This document shows positions 16,083 through 22,948 of a DNA stretch of 64,000 bases, piece by piece; the stretch's first letter is position 1; each line of letters opens with the position of its first letter. Under the pieces are notes generated by a model, which was not told where the DNA came from, searched no databases, and saw nothing but the letters and a program-made list of their open reading frames with translations. This DNA is from an uncultured Phycisphaerales bacterium (GTDB lineage: Bacteria > Planctomycetota > Phycisphaerae > WQYP01): contig CAIMWO010000052.1 in the NCBI GenBank assembly GCA_903845195.1, forward strand, positions 79,758 through 143,757. The letters are read 5' to 3'. Made by a program: the position numbers and the translations under genes.

Positions 16083-16553
16083 CTAGCCAACACCTGTACG
16101 GCGCAGGTGCCGAAAAACGGCCCGCAGCACCGTTGATTCATCTACTCCAGCGGTCCCTTGAGGGAAGGCCGCAGCGATGGCCTCCTCGATCTGTGCGGCC
16201 GTCGCTGACTGAATCCCAAGAGCCTTCACACCGTCCAGCAAAGCGTCATGCGTGGTTGCTTGCGGACGTGAACAATGCCGACCACGTGCGGCCAGCGGGC
16301 CTTCTTTTCGGCGCTCATAAAAAAGTACATATTCGCCGTTGGAGCCGATCCCAGTTTCACGGACGGCAAGAATCTCCCGCTGCATTTCGAGGGTGTAAAA
16401 CGGACGACGGTTAGTGATCGAGTACAACGGCGAAACGAAGACACCACGCTGGACGTGCGAGTAGAAAGCGGCACGACTCATACCAACGGCCTCGGCCATT
16501 GCGGAGACACTGATGATGGCCTTCATGCGAGTTGGTGTAGTTTGAGTAGGCAC
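16083..16553 (-). CDS. HTH protein, excisionase-like
   Basis: About 156 aa. GTG 16553 is preferred because GGAG lies nine bases upstream; TTG 16571 and ATG 16526 are alternatives. Residues near the N-terminus form a MerR/excisionase-like winged helix-turn-helix (ISVSAMAEAVGMSRAAFYSH, then RRPFYTLEMQREIL). A basic linker and a helical C-terminal domain follow. It follows the RuvB-like gene in the same operon and precedes the recombinase. It could direct site-specific recombination or regulate the block. Confidence 0.65.
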   Translation of the reverse strand: MPTQTTPTRMKAIISVSAMAEAVGMSRAAFYSHVQRGVFVSPLYSITNRRPFYTLEMQREILAVRETGIGSNGEYVLFYERRKEGPLAARGRHCSRPQATTHDALLDGVKALGIQSATAAQIEEAIAAAFPQGTAGVDESTVLRAVFRHLRRTGVG

Positions 16554-16567
16554 GGTTTGATGCTCCT

Positions 16568-17518
16568 TCAAGTCGTGGACACAGAGAGATGGGATGCACC
16601 AGCGGCGGTGAGCATGCGCCCATCTTCTGATTTCGTGACCAATCCAAGTCGGATCAATTCGCTTTCGATGACGGCTTCGATGGTTCTCTTGGGCAGGCTC
16701 AGTTGCGTGGCGATCATATTGAGCCGCAACGGGCCTTGAGCAGCACGAAGCAGGTCGAGATAGCGGCGTTCGAGAATGTCGAGGCCGAGATGGTCATAGC
16801 CTTCGATCTCGCACATGCGGGCCAGATGCGTGACCGTGATCGTGTCGGCTCCTTCGGCACGTGCAGTGCGGCGGGCCGCTTCCAGCAGTCGGATTGCGAT
16901 GCGTGGCGTGCCACGACCTCTTAACGCTAAGCCCTTGATCGCTTCCTCTTCGATGGGCCAGTGCAGTCCCTTCGCACGCTGTGCGACCAAGTGAACAATC
17001 TCGTCTTCACTGTAGTGTTCGAGATGTGCGACGATCTTGAACCGATCCCGCAACGGCTTGGCCAGCGCCCATTCGTCGGTCGTCGCCCCGATGAACGTGA
17101 ATGGCGGAAGCATGATATTTTTTCGGTCGCCACCCAGAAATAATCGTCGCTCTTCGAGACAGCGATACAGAGTGGTTTGTGCGATGGCCGGAAGCTCGTG
17201 AATTTCATCCAAAAACACAACATCTCCGACCTCGGCCATCATGAGTAGGCCGTGCAGATGACCCGGCGTGAGAATGTTCTGCGCCAACTCTTCGTAGCAC
17301 TTCGCCCCGAGTTCGGCCGCAAAAAGTCCGGACAAGAGGCTCTTGCCAACTCCGGGAGGCCCCACCAGTAGCACATGTGGTGCGGCGGTTTCGGCCGTCG
17401 CAGCGGAGCGGTCGTTGAAGAAAGCGTCGAGAACAGTTTTTAGCTGGCGCACTGTTCGTTTCTGCCCAACGACGTGGTCGAGGGTCGGAGGTGCGCCATG
17501 AAGGTCGGAATTTTCCAT
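16568..17518 (-). CDS. RuvB-like AAA+ ATPase
   Basis: The 316-aa protein follows the RuvB plan: LDHVVGQKRTVRQL at the N-terminus, Walker A GPPGVGKS (53-60), Walker B VVFLDEIHEL, sensor GATTDEWALAKPLRDRF, arginine-finger region GRGTPRIAIRLL and a C-terminal winged helix (LGLDILERRYL). RuvB drives Holliday-junction branch migration with RuvA; no ruvA or ruvC is nearby. The sensor loop differs from the chromosomal RuvB form (GATTRAG). This and its position between small element genes and an integrase suggest an element-borne paralogue that helps process recombination intermediates. GGAGTG precedes ATG 17518. Confidence 0.88.
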   Translation of the reverse strand: MENSDLHGAPPTLDHVVGQKRTVRQLKTVLDAFFNDRSAATAETAAPHVLLVGPPGVGKSLLSGLFAAELGAKCYEELAQNILTPGHLHGLLMMAEVGDVVFLDEIHELPAIAQTTLYRCLEERRLFLGGDRKNIMLPPFTFIGATTDEWALAKPLRDRFKIVAHLEHYSEDEIVHLVAQRAKGLHWPIEEEAIKGLALRGRGTPRIAIRLLEAARRTARAEGADTITVTHLARMCEIEGYDHLGLDILERRYLDLLRAAQGPLRLNMIATQLSLPKRTIEAVIESELIRLGLVTKSEDGRMLTAAGASHLSVSTT

Positions 17519-17533
17519 TTTAGTTTCACTCCG

Positions 17534-17851
17534 TTAATACTCAGACGGTAAAAGGATGGTTGTGACTGAGCGATCCCATTCCGTGATCACCCAGAGTTTC
17601 TCGTTGGCGCTCGTCAGATAGGAACTCATCACACGATCCTGATGATCACGGTCACCTTCATGGGCAATAGCGTTGTCGTTCAGCGTTTTGTCTTCGGCGG
17701 GCATATCGCCCCAGTCACCTATGCGATGTCGTTCAATGAACTTCGCCGGATCGTCTCCGGACTTCTGGAGTGCTGCGATGGCTCCCGGTGTGGCAACCAT
17801 TTGGCCGAGCTTGAATTTAGGGGTGGGGGGAGAAGAAACGGCAGCGACCAT
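17534..17851 (-). CDS. Conserved element-associated protein (VATPGAIAAL family)
   Basis: About 105 aa. The start at 17851 follows a strong GGAGGAA. The residues VATPGAIAALQKSGDDPAKF, GDWGDMPAEDKTLND and WVITEWDRSVTTILLPSEY match, from memory, a small family frequent in plasmids and integrative elements of Proteobacteria. Its function is undetermined. It is first in the operon leading to the RuvB-like gene and has promoter motif copy B upstream. Confidence 0.75.
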   Translation of the reverse strand: MVAAVSSPPTPKFKLGQMVATPGAIAALQKSGDDPAKFIERHRIGDWGDMPAEDKTLNDNAIAHEGDRDHQDRVMSSYLTSANEKLWVITEWDRSVTTILLPSEY

Positions 17852-17902
17852 TTTGAATTCCTCCAGATCGAGGTGATGGGACGACAACTTGCGTTCCACC
17901 TA

Positions 17903-17930
17903 TTAACCGATCATCCGGGATCGCCTGAAG
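17903..17930 (-). promoter_or_regulatory. Shared promoter motif, copy B
   Basis: CTTCAGGC-N13-CGGTTAA on the minus strand, 52 bp before ATG 17851. Copies with identical spacing precede the genes at 18732 and 21968. Confidence 0.6.
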
Positions 17931-18042
17931 AAAACACGAACCATTCAGAGATGCAGACTTGTTTCACCGATCCTGTTGCCGTTGAGATCAGAAGATCAGC
18001 GTGCAAACGGAAACAGCGGACAGAATGCCGCTGACTGACTTC

Positions 18043-18228
18043 TCAATTTTTTCGCCATAATGCTTCGACGAAAATCCAGAACCCCACGATCAGAGCGGCC
18101 CAACCCGTGCAGCCGCCGAACATTGCCAGATAAGCGATTCCTGCCATTGCGCCAAAGAACAGCACGGCGAAGATGAGTACACCGAGGCAGCCACCGGGGG
18201 GCCTTGCGTCCATATTGAAATCACTCAT
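18043..18228 (-). CDS. Small membrane protein, 61 aa
   Basis: Starts at ATG 18228, overlapping the upstream gene by eight bases (ATGAGTGA). Two hydrophobic segments (LGVLIFAVLFFGAMAGIAYL and GWAALIVGFWIFVEALW) flank a short loop, and the tail is WRKN. It is a two-pass peptide of unknown role within the element block. Confidence 0.65.
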   Translation of the reverse strand: MSDFNMDARPPGGCLGVLIFAVLFFGAMAGIAYLAMFGGCTGWAALIVGFWIFVEALWRKN

Positions 18229-18424
18229 GTTCCACCTCGCTTCCCACGGTCGGCTGCACTGGCCCGACGATCCGGATGATGCTCATACTGTTTGGGATGT
18301 ATTCGCCCGTACCCGGCGTCAACTTGCGAATGGCATCGCTGACCAACACGTCTTCGGGTATGTCGAGAGCCGCAGTGAATGTCGCTGAATAGGTGACGAT
18401 GGCGGTGCGGCCGGTATTTGGCAT
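18221..18424 (-). CDS. Small protein with beta-rich fold, 67 aa
   Basis: MPNTGRTAIVTYSATFTAAL, then PEDVLVSDAIRKLTPG and YIPNSMSIIRIVGPV. The ATG at 18424 is preferred over the one at 18457 because the extension overlaps the ribosome binding site ATCAGGAGATTGTC. It overlaps the next gene by eight bases. No relative is recognised. The size and context suit an element accessory protein. Confidence 0.65.
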   Translation of the reverse strand: MPNTGRTAIVTYSATFTAALDIPEDVLVSDAIRKLTPGTGEYIPNSMSIIRIVGPVQPTVGSEVEHE

Positions 18425-18486
18425 GACAATCTCCTGATTGAAATTCGGTGGACACACGTGCGGTGGACATGGTTGATAGATGGCTG

Positions 18487-18732
18487 CTATGGGCGAACTG
18501 ACCGCTTGTCTTCTTGATTGCCTTCACGGGCCAGCCAAGCTGCACATACGCTGCGATGATGTTCGGGAGGAGTGTGGCTCACTGTGCGGCACGGCCACAG
18601 ACCGCCGTTGGCGTCACGGAGATAGACGCCTGTGTGTTCAGCGTCTTCGTCGAGCAGCGTGACCCCGACGATGTGGACGGGATATGCAGTCAGAGACGTG
18701 TGTTTGAAGTCTGATGGGGCAGAAATATCCAT
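18487..18732 (-). CDS. Small protein, 81 aa, unknown
   Basis: Starts MDISAPSDFKHTSLTAYPVH behind CTGGAGATTGACC. The body contains VGVTLLDEDAEHTGVYLRDA and GGLWPCRTVSHTP, which suggests a small beta-barrel-like domain. It is first after promoter motif copy A (18764-18791) and heads the run of small genes to 18043. Function unknown. Confidence 0.65.
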   Translation of the reverse strand: MDISAPSDFKHTSLTAYPVHIVGVTLLDEDAEHTGVYLRDANGGLWPCRTVSHTPPEHHRSVCAAWLAREGNQEDKRSVRP

Positions 18733-18763
18733 GGTCAATCTCCAGCGGCATCATCGCCACTAA

Positions 18764-18791
18764 TAAACCGATCTCCTGAACGTGCCTGAAG
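18764..18791 (-). promoter_or_regulatory. Shared promoter motif, copy A
   Basis: CTTCAGGC-N13-CGGTTTA on the minus strand, 32 bp before ATG 18732. The same spacing occurs in copies B and C. Confidence 0.6.
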
Positions 18792-18794
18792 AAA

Positions 18795-19025
18795 TTACAC
18801 CCGTTTGAACTTGAAGCCGTCTGTAATCATGTTGGGCAAACAGCAGCAGCACAGGTTCTCCGTCGCCTCTGCTTCCCCTTTGCGACTATGCGGACGGGTC
18901 ACCCGATACATGCGAACGTCCTTGGTCCCACTGCAACGTTCACACGTCTTTTCCACCGAATCCTGACCGGCGTCAGACAGCTTCAAAACCGGGCGGTAGA
19001 ATTCCCGCCGCATACGACGGCCCAC
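18795..19025 (-). CDS. Small zinc-binding protein, 76 aa
   Basis: Starts at GTG 19025; the frame is closed by a stop shortly upstream, and no ATG precedes it apart from an internal one. A basic N-terminus is followed by CERC ... CCCC (SVEKTCERCSGTKDVRMYRV and TENLCCCCLPNMI), four or more Cys that could bind one zinc. It probably binds nucleic acid or protein. It belongs to the minus-strand element block. Confidence 0.55.
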   Translation of the reverse strand: MGRRMRREFYRPVLKLSDAGQDSVEKTCERCSGTKDVRMYRVTRPHSRKGEAEATENLCCCCLPNMITDGFKFKRV

Positions 19026-19120
19026 GTCGTTCTCGGCAGCCTTCGTCAGTTCCTGTTGGGGTTTGTCCCACCCATATATTATTTATTCTTAGTAGGGGTA
19101 GTGCCAGACCACCATCAGGG

Positions 19121-19305
19121 CTGATCTTCTAGAAGCTGTTCTGGGGTCTACATCGGTCTACATCCCCCCACTGCCAGATAATGGCATCGTACGGAAGACC
19201 ATAGCAGGTTCTAGCAGTGTTCAGGATGCCCACCAGACCGTCTATGAAGCCCGTGGCTGGGTTGTTGGGTTTTCTGTGGCTTCTAGGATCGTTCTAGAAG
19301 ATCAG
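19121..19305. repeat. 14-bp inverted repeats flanking a 157-bp segment
   Basis: CTGATCTTCTAGAA (19121-19134) and its exact complement TTCTAGAAGATCAG (19292-19305) flank a segment with further TTCTAG motifs. No gene is seen between 19026 and 19301. The structure could be a small non-autonomous insertion or a pair of binding sites. The right arm overlaps the last codon of the gene at 19302. Confidence 0.55.
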
Positions 19306-19664
19306 GGTCTGGGAAGGTGATTTGCTGGGATGAATGCATAACCCACCAAACGAATAGAATCCGCTGCGCCAGCAGAATCAATAAGTACCCCATCTTTGAT
19401 TGCTATGGCATGGGCTTCACCCCACGCATAGGCAACAGAAACAACAGCCATGGGATGTTTCTTTGCAAATTCGGCGATGGTGATACGCTTGCGTGGCGTG
19501 TATTTCCGCCAATCCCCGAACTGGTTCACAAGCCAGTAACCTTCGTCAGAATTCAGTCCACCCCTAACGCTTCTGCCATACGTCTGACGTACCAATCGGT
19601 ATGACTTGCCCGTCGCATTGGCGATGGCGGCGATCATGCAATCACTTTGGTTTCTTTGCCGCAT
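19302..19664 (-). CDS. C39-like cysteine peptidase fold protein
   Basis: About 120 aa from ATG 19664 (or 19688). The N-terminus MRQRNQSDCMIAAIANATG has the Gln and Cys expected of a papain-like or C39-like active site. GEAHAIAIKDGVLIDS supplies the His and a following Asp. C39-type domains cleave leader peptides or are inactive adaptors. It is the last gene of an operon with the 366-aa protein and the broken gene at 19642. No peptide substrate was found nearby, so the function is open. Confidence 0.6.
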   Translation of the reverse strand: MRQRNQSDCMIAAIANATGKSYRLVRQTYGRSVRGGLNSDEGYWLVNQFGDWRKYTPRKRITIAEFAKKHPMAVVSVAYAWGEAHAIAIKDGVLIDSAGAADSIRLVGYAFIPANHLPRP

Positions 19665-19872
19665 CTTCTTTCGCTTCCGGTTTTTCAATCAACTTCAAAT
19701 GGGGTTGTTGACGGACCCATTGCCGAACTTCTTCCAGTGTGCGATCTGCGGCATAGAACCCACCAGCGGCGTACCGTCCACCTTATTTCCGTTGGGCATA
19801 AAGGATGCGCCAAGTATTACTCATCTTCTGATATTCAATGTACACATCACGGGTGTTCTTCGGCAGCTTCAT
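19642..19872 (-). pseudogene. Small operon gene broken by an in-frame TAA
   Basis: The ATG at 19872 overlaps the stop of the upstream gene (ATGA). The frame reads MKLPKNTRDVYIEYQKMSNT ... LYAQRK, then TAA at 19785-19783, and continues without interruption as GGRYAAGGFYAADRTLEEVR ... KPEAKEDAAKKPK to TGA at 19644-19642. Both halves look coding and the operon architecture is kept. This may be a recent nonsense mutation, a sequencing error or readthrough. Confidence 0.65.
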
Positions 19873-20969
19873 TTTCCACCCGTTCGTTTTGCGTTCTTTT
19901 TCACTGTGTTGTTTGCAGGCCAGTTGCGGTAATGATCAATGACATTCTGGATGGTTATACCGGGCACGTTACAGACATAGTTCCAATCAATTTCATGAAT
20001 GTACATTCGGCAGCCGTCACTGATACGTGTGATGCTGTTTTCGTTGACCTTGAAGCCTGCTTTTTCCAGTGCGTTGCACAGTTCCGTAGATCGTATGGAT
20101 TTTTCTTCTTGTCTTGGGTCTTCTTTCAAGCACCCCGGTATGGGGTTGCCTTTGGAGTCAAGCGAATAGCGGGGTTCATCTTCCTTCGCAGTCGCTTTCT
20201 TAGCTGCGATTGTGGGTGAATGTACGCCTTCAAACACGGCTGATTGCGTTCTTTGTCGGCTAGAGTTCTTGGATTGCTTTTTCATTTCCATCCGAAGGAT
20301 TATGTCTTCGGCGATTTCCGGACTGGTCTTCTTTATGCGGGCGATTTCTGCTGGGATGTCCCAGCCTTTCGGATCACTGATCACCTGAAGCATCATGGGG
20401 TAGTCTTTCCACCTTGACCACGCCTTCCAGCCTTTGGCAGTGATGCTGATTTTCCCAGCCGTCTTCTTCAGGAAACCATCCGCAAACAACCCGTCAGCGA
20501 TATCGCCACGCTTTGTCAGAAGTTCCGACACGTGATTGCCAAAGTCAGCCAATTCACTGACAGCACAGCAGCCTTCGTGCCCACCGTACTTGACATACAG
20601 ATAGCAGATGTTGTTCAGCACGAATTGTGAACGCTTGGCGTCTTCCTTCGCTGTCGTTTTCTGTTTCGTGACTGCTTTGATCTTTGCGCCTTTTTCGGGA
20701 GTCGTGGTTTTCTGTTGCGCCGTATTTTCAGCCTTCCCCAGAACGTCCCACACCATCCCCAGATAGTCTGAATTCAAAGCTGCTTTGTCGGCAAGGAATT
20801 CGTAGATCGCCACAGCCGGAACAGTCTTCATGACCTGCGTGTATTCCTTCAGTTTCGTCTTGTCCCTGAAGTGACAGACTACCTTTTTCCCTTTCAGTTC
20901 GTTCACCAGCCGATATGCAGACCAGCCCAATTCATCTAGCCGTTTTTGAACCTGCAACCGAATATCCAT
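19869..20969 (-). CDS. Two-domain protein with XRE-like N-terminus; paralogue at 35241
   Basis: 366 aa. The first 80 residues resemble a degenerate helix-turn-helix (VQKRLDELGWSAYRLVNEL ... VPAVAIYEFLADKAALNSDY). After a Lys/Thr-rich linker come blocks shared with the 175-aa protein at 35241-35768: FVLNNICYLYVKYGG, ADGFLKKTAGKISITAKGW and a C-terminal NYVCNVPGITIQNVIDHYRN. The leader AAGGAAGAAATC before the ATG is identical in both genes, and upstream DNA is also conserved. Function unknown. The modular build suggests a DNA-binding element protein. Confidence 0.7.
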   Translation of the reverse strand: MDIRLQVQKRLDELGWSAYRLVNELKGKKVVCHFRDKTKLKEYTQVMKTVPAVAIYEFLADKAALNSDYLGMVWDVLGKAENTAQQKTTTPEKGAKIKAVTKQKTTAKEDAKRSQFVLNNICYLYVKYGGHEGCCAVSELADFGNHVSELLTKRGDIADGLFADGFLKKTAGKISITAKGWKAWSRWKDYPMMLQVISDPKGWDIPAEIARIKKTSPEIAEDIILRMEMKKQSKNSSRQRTQSAVFEGVHSPTIAAKKATAKEDEPRYSLDSKGNPIPGCLKEDPRQEEKSIRSTELCNALEKAGFKVNENSITRISDGCRMYIHEIDWNYVCNVPGITIQNVIDHYRNWPANNTVKKNAKRTGGK

Positions 20970-21197
20970 GATTTCTTCCTTCGCTACGGATGTCCGTACG
21001 ATATTGTACCCAAACGGTCGAAGAAAAGGTGTTGGGTGAAAAACAGTTCATGATCATTTTCGACACTGGCCGATTCCAGCGTGGGTTTCTGTATCACGGG
21101 CCACAGCCGGTGATGAAACGGACGGTCAGAACACAACCACAGACGACGCCGATTATGGCGTCTAATCTGACGACGACAAACGGATGCCAGTGTGGGG

Positions 21198-21968
21198 CTA
21201 ATCCGGCACGATGATTTCGCCGGTGTCGATTTCGATTCCGATCACCGTGCGCAGTGCCACGTGCGTAACATTCGCTGGCCCTGTGGGAACGTGTTGCGCC
21301 CCGATAGTCCATGCAAAAGCTTCTAATAAGGATTTTGGATGCGTCGTGATCATCACTCGTGTATCCAACCTGACCAGCAGAAAATATTCCATCCCTGTGT
21401 GACCGAGCCACACTATTCGTTTTTCAATATCGATCAATGCCACCGCAATAACACCGCTGTATTCTTCAAGTGCATGAGCCAATCCGACCCTCGGGCTCTC
21501 GGCCGTTTCCGCCAATCGCAGGATGGCCCCTGCCGTATCGACCGAAGTGATCGGAATGCTGTGCTTCGGCACATTTCCCATCGAGCCTGCATCGGAGCAT
21601 GTGAATAGCAGGGCCAGCCGTCCATCACGGCTGATGAGCGGCCGGAACTGTGAGCCGTCGTCGCTGCTTGGCGGTGGGACTTCAGCGCCATTCGCCATGA
21701 CTTTGGGGCCGTGAATTGTGGCGAGGAGGGCACTGGCCCGGTCCAACGTTCGCCATTCGTTTGATACGGCCAGAAACCACGGGGAATAGACGGGATACGA
21801 AACACAGATCGAAGGAATGCGTGAGTTAATTTCCGGCACGACGAACATTGAGATGCTCTTTTTGGCGAGGTCGTTACTGGCATGGTGGAGGATTTCTTTG
21901 AGCAATTTTCGTGTTTCTCGCCAGTGCCGTGGCGGCACTGGGCCGACGAATCCGAGAAGTGCGTCCAT
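21198..21968 (-). CDS. Degenerate class II glutamine-amidotransferase-like protein
   Basis: About 256 aa. The start at 21968 is supported by GGAGA seven bases upstream and by promoter motif copy C; the frame remains open further upstream. LLGFVGP near the start, GRLALLFTCSDAG, an ALEEYSGVIAVALIDIEKR block and YFLLVRLDTRVMITTHPKSL follow the GlmS-type Ntn fold order. The N-terminal catalytic Cys is absent (Met-Asp-Ala), so glutaminase activity is unlikely. It may be a regulatory or structural derivative. The 230 bp between it and 20969 hold no supportable gene. Confidence 0.55.
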   Translation of the reverse strand: MDALLGFVGPVPPRHWRETRKLLKEILHHASNDLAKKSISMFVVPEINSRIPSICVSYPVYSPWFLAVSNEWRTLDRASALLATIHGPKVMANGAEVPPPSSDDGSQFRPLISRDGRLALLFTCSDAGSMGNVPKHSIPITSVDTAGAILRLAETAESPRVGLAHALEEYSGVIAVALIDIEKRIVWLGHTGMEYFLLVRLDTRVMITTHPKSLLEAFAWTIGAQHVPTGPANVTHVALRTVIGIEIDTGEIIVPD

Positions 21969-22004
21969 CTGCGGTCTCCGATTGATGAGGAACGTATCTT
22001 CCCG

Positions 22005-22032
22005 TAAACCGTATGATTGGAAGTGCCTGAAG
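22005..22032 (-). promoter_or_regulatory. Shared promoter motif, copy C
   Basis: CTTCAGGC-N13-CGGTTTA on the minus strand, 37 bp before ATG 21968. It supports that start over the upstream in-frame ATG at 22082. Confidence 0.58.
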
Positions 22033-22082
22033 AATATTGTGGCCCGATCTTTTGGCATTACTGGGGCCTGCAAATCCTTCAT

Positions 22083-22368
22083 GCGTGAAAGATTTGGCGT
22101 TACAGGTGACGGGCCGTGTCAGCCCGAGTGAAGAGGATCACCCACATGACTCGCCACCCGACACGCACATACATCACCTCCAATCGCCACTTGCGTCTGG
22201 TGATGATATTGACGAAGCGGGAACTGCGGGCCTCGTACGGACGGGGCCGAGGATACGAGCGAGGATGAAGAGAGAGATGATGGGGTTGAATGGGTGGTAC
22301 TTGAAATGGCAACCATTTGAAAAGAAGGTAAACTTCTCACATTAGGGCACCTTCACCGGACGAAATGC
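22083..22368. other. Intergenic, no supportable gene
   Basis: A divergent region between the amidotransferase-like gene and rnhA. Short frames on both strands look non-coding. The last 40 bp (AAAAGAAGGTAAACTTC) probably contain the rnhA promoter, but no clear box pair is assigned. Confidence 0.4.
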
Positions 22369-22932
22369 ATGAGCGGTCCAACAGACAACCCTCCGCCCAC
22401 CAAACCCAAAACCACGGTGGAGCTTTACACTGACGGTGATTGCATTGGCAATCCCGGCCCCGGTGGCTGGGCCTTCATCCTTCGCCATCCGTCTTCGGGC
22501 CGCACCAAAGAGAGAAGCGGAGGCGAGCATCAAACCACGAACAATCGGATGGAAGTTTTGGCTGTAATCCGAGGTTTGGAGGCGCTGAAGCTTCCATCCG
22601 TGGTCGATCTCTACAGCGACAGCGAATACGTCGTGAAGGGAGTCATGGAACGAATGGCCACCCAAGCGGCTCACGGTTGGCACAAGTCCGTCAAGTCCTC
22701 GAAACTCATCAAGAATGATGATCTCTGGCGGCGGCTTTATGAGTTAGCTCAGGCGCACCAAGTGACGGCCCATTGGGTCAAGGGTCATGCCGGTCATCCC
22801 GAAAACGAGCGGTGTGACCAGATGGCTTCAGCAGCGGCAAAGAAAATTTCCACCTACCAGCCAAACGTCCCCAAATCATTGGAGCAGATGGCCGACGATC
22901 TGTTAGCTGAAGCTGAAAGGGCGGAAGGGTGA
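22369..22932 (+). CDS. rnhA: Ribonuclease HI
   Basis: The 187-aa protein has the complete RNase H signature: YTDGDCIGNPGPGGW with D22, NNRMEV with E62, YSDSEYV with D84 and a late Asp in NERCDQMA. VTAHWVKGHAGHPENERCD holds the His of the flexible loop. It hydrolyses RNA in RNA-DNA hybrids in the cytoplasm. Relative to E. coli RNase HI it has a longer N-terminus and a C-terminal helical tail (about 30 residues). It stands alone and is convergent with the NERD-helicase gene. Confidence 0.95.
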   Translation: MSGPTDNPPPTKPKTTVELYTDGDCIGNPGPGGWAFILRHPSSGRTKERSGGEHQTTNNRMEVLAVIRGLEALKLPSVVDLYSDSEYVVKGVMERMATQAAHGWHKSVKSSKLIKNDDLWRRLYELAQAHQVTAHWVKGHAGHPENERCDQMASAAAKKISTYQPNVPKSLEQMADDLLAEAERAEG

Positions 22933-22948
22933 AATTGGTTCTCTGCCT

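Noticed and set aside
19302..19664. Peptide maturation/export system around the C39-like protein
   Set aside because: No ABC transporter and no GG-type leader peptide gene was found nearby.
21060..21197. Minus-strand hydrophobic frame after the amidotransferase-like gene
   Set aside because: Looks like a membrane peptide, but no start codon or ribosome binding site exists in the part outside the upstream gene.
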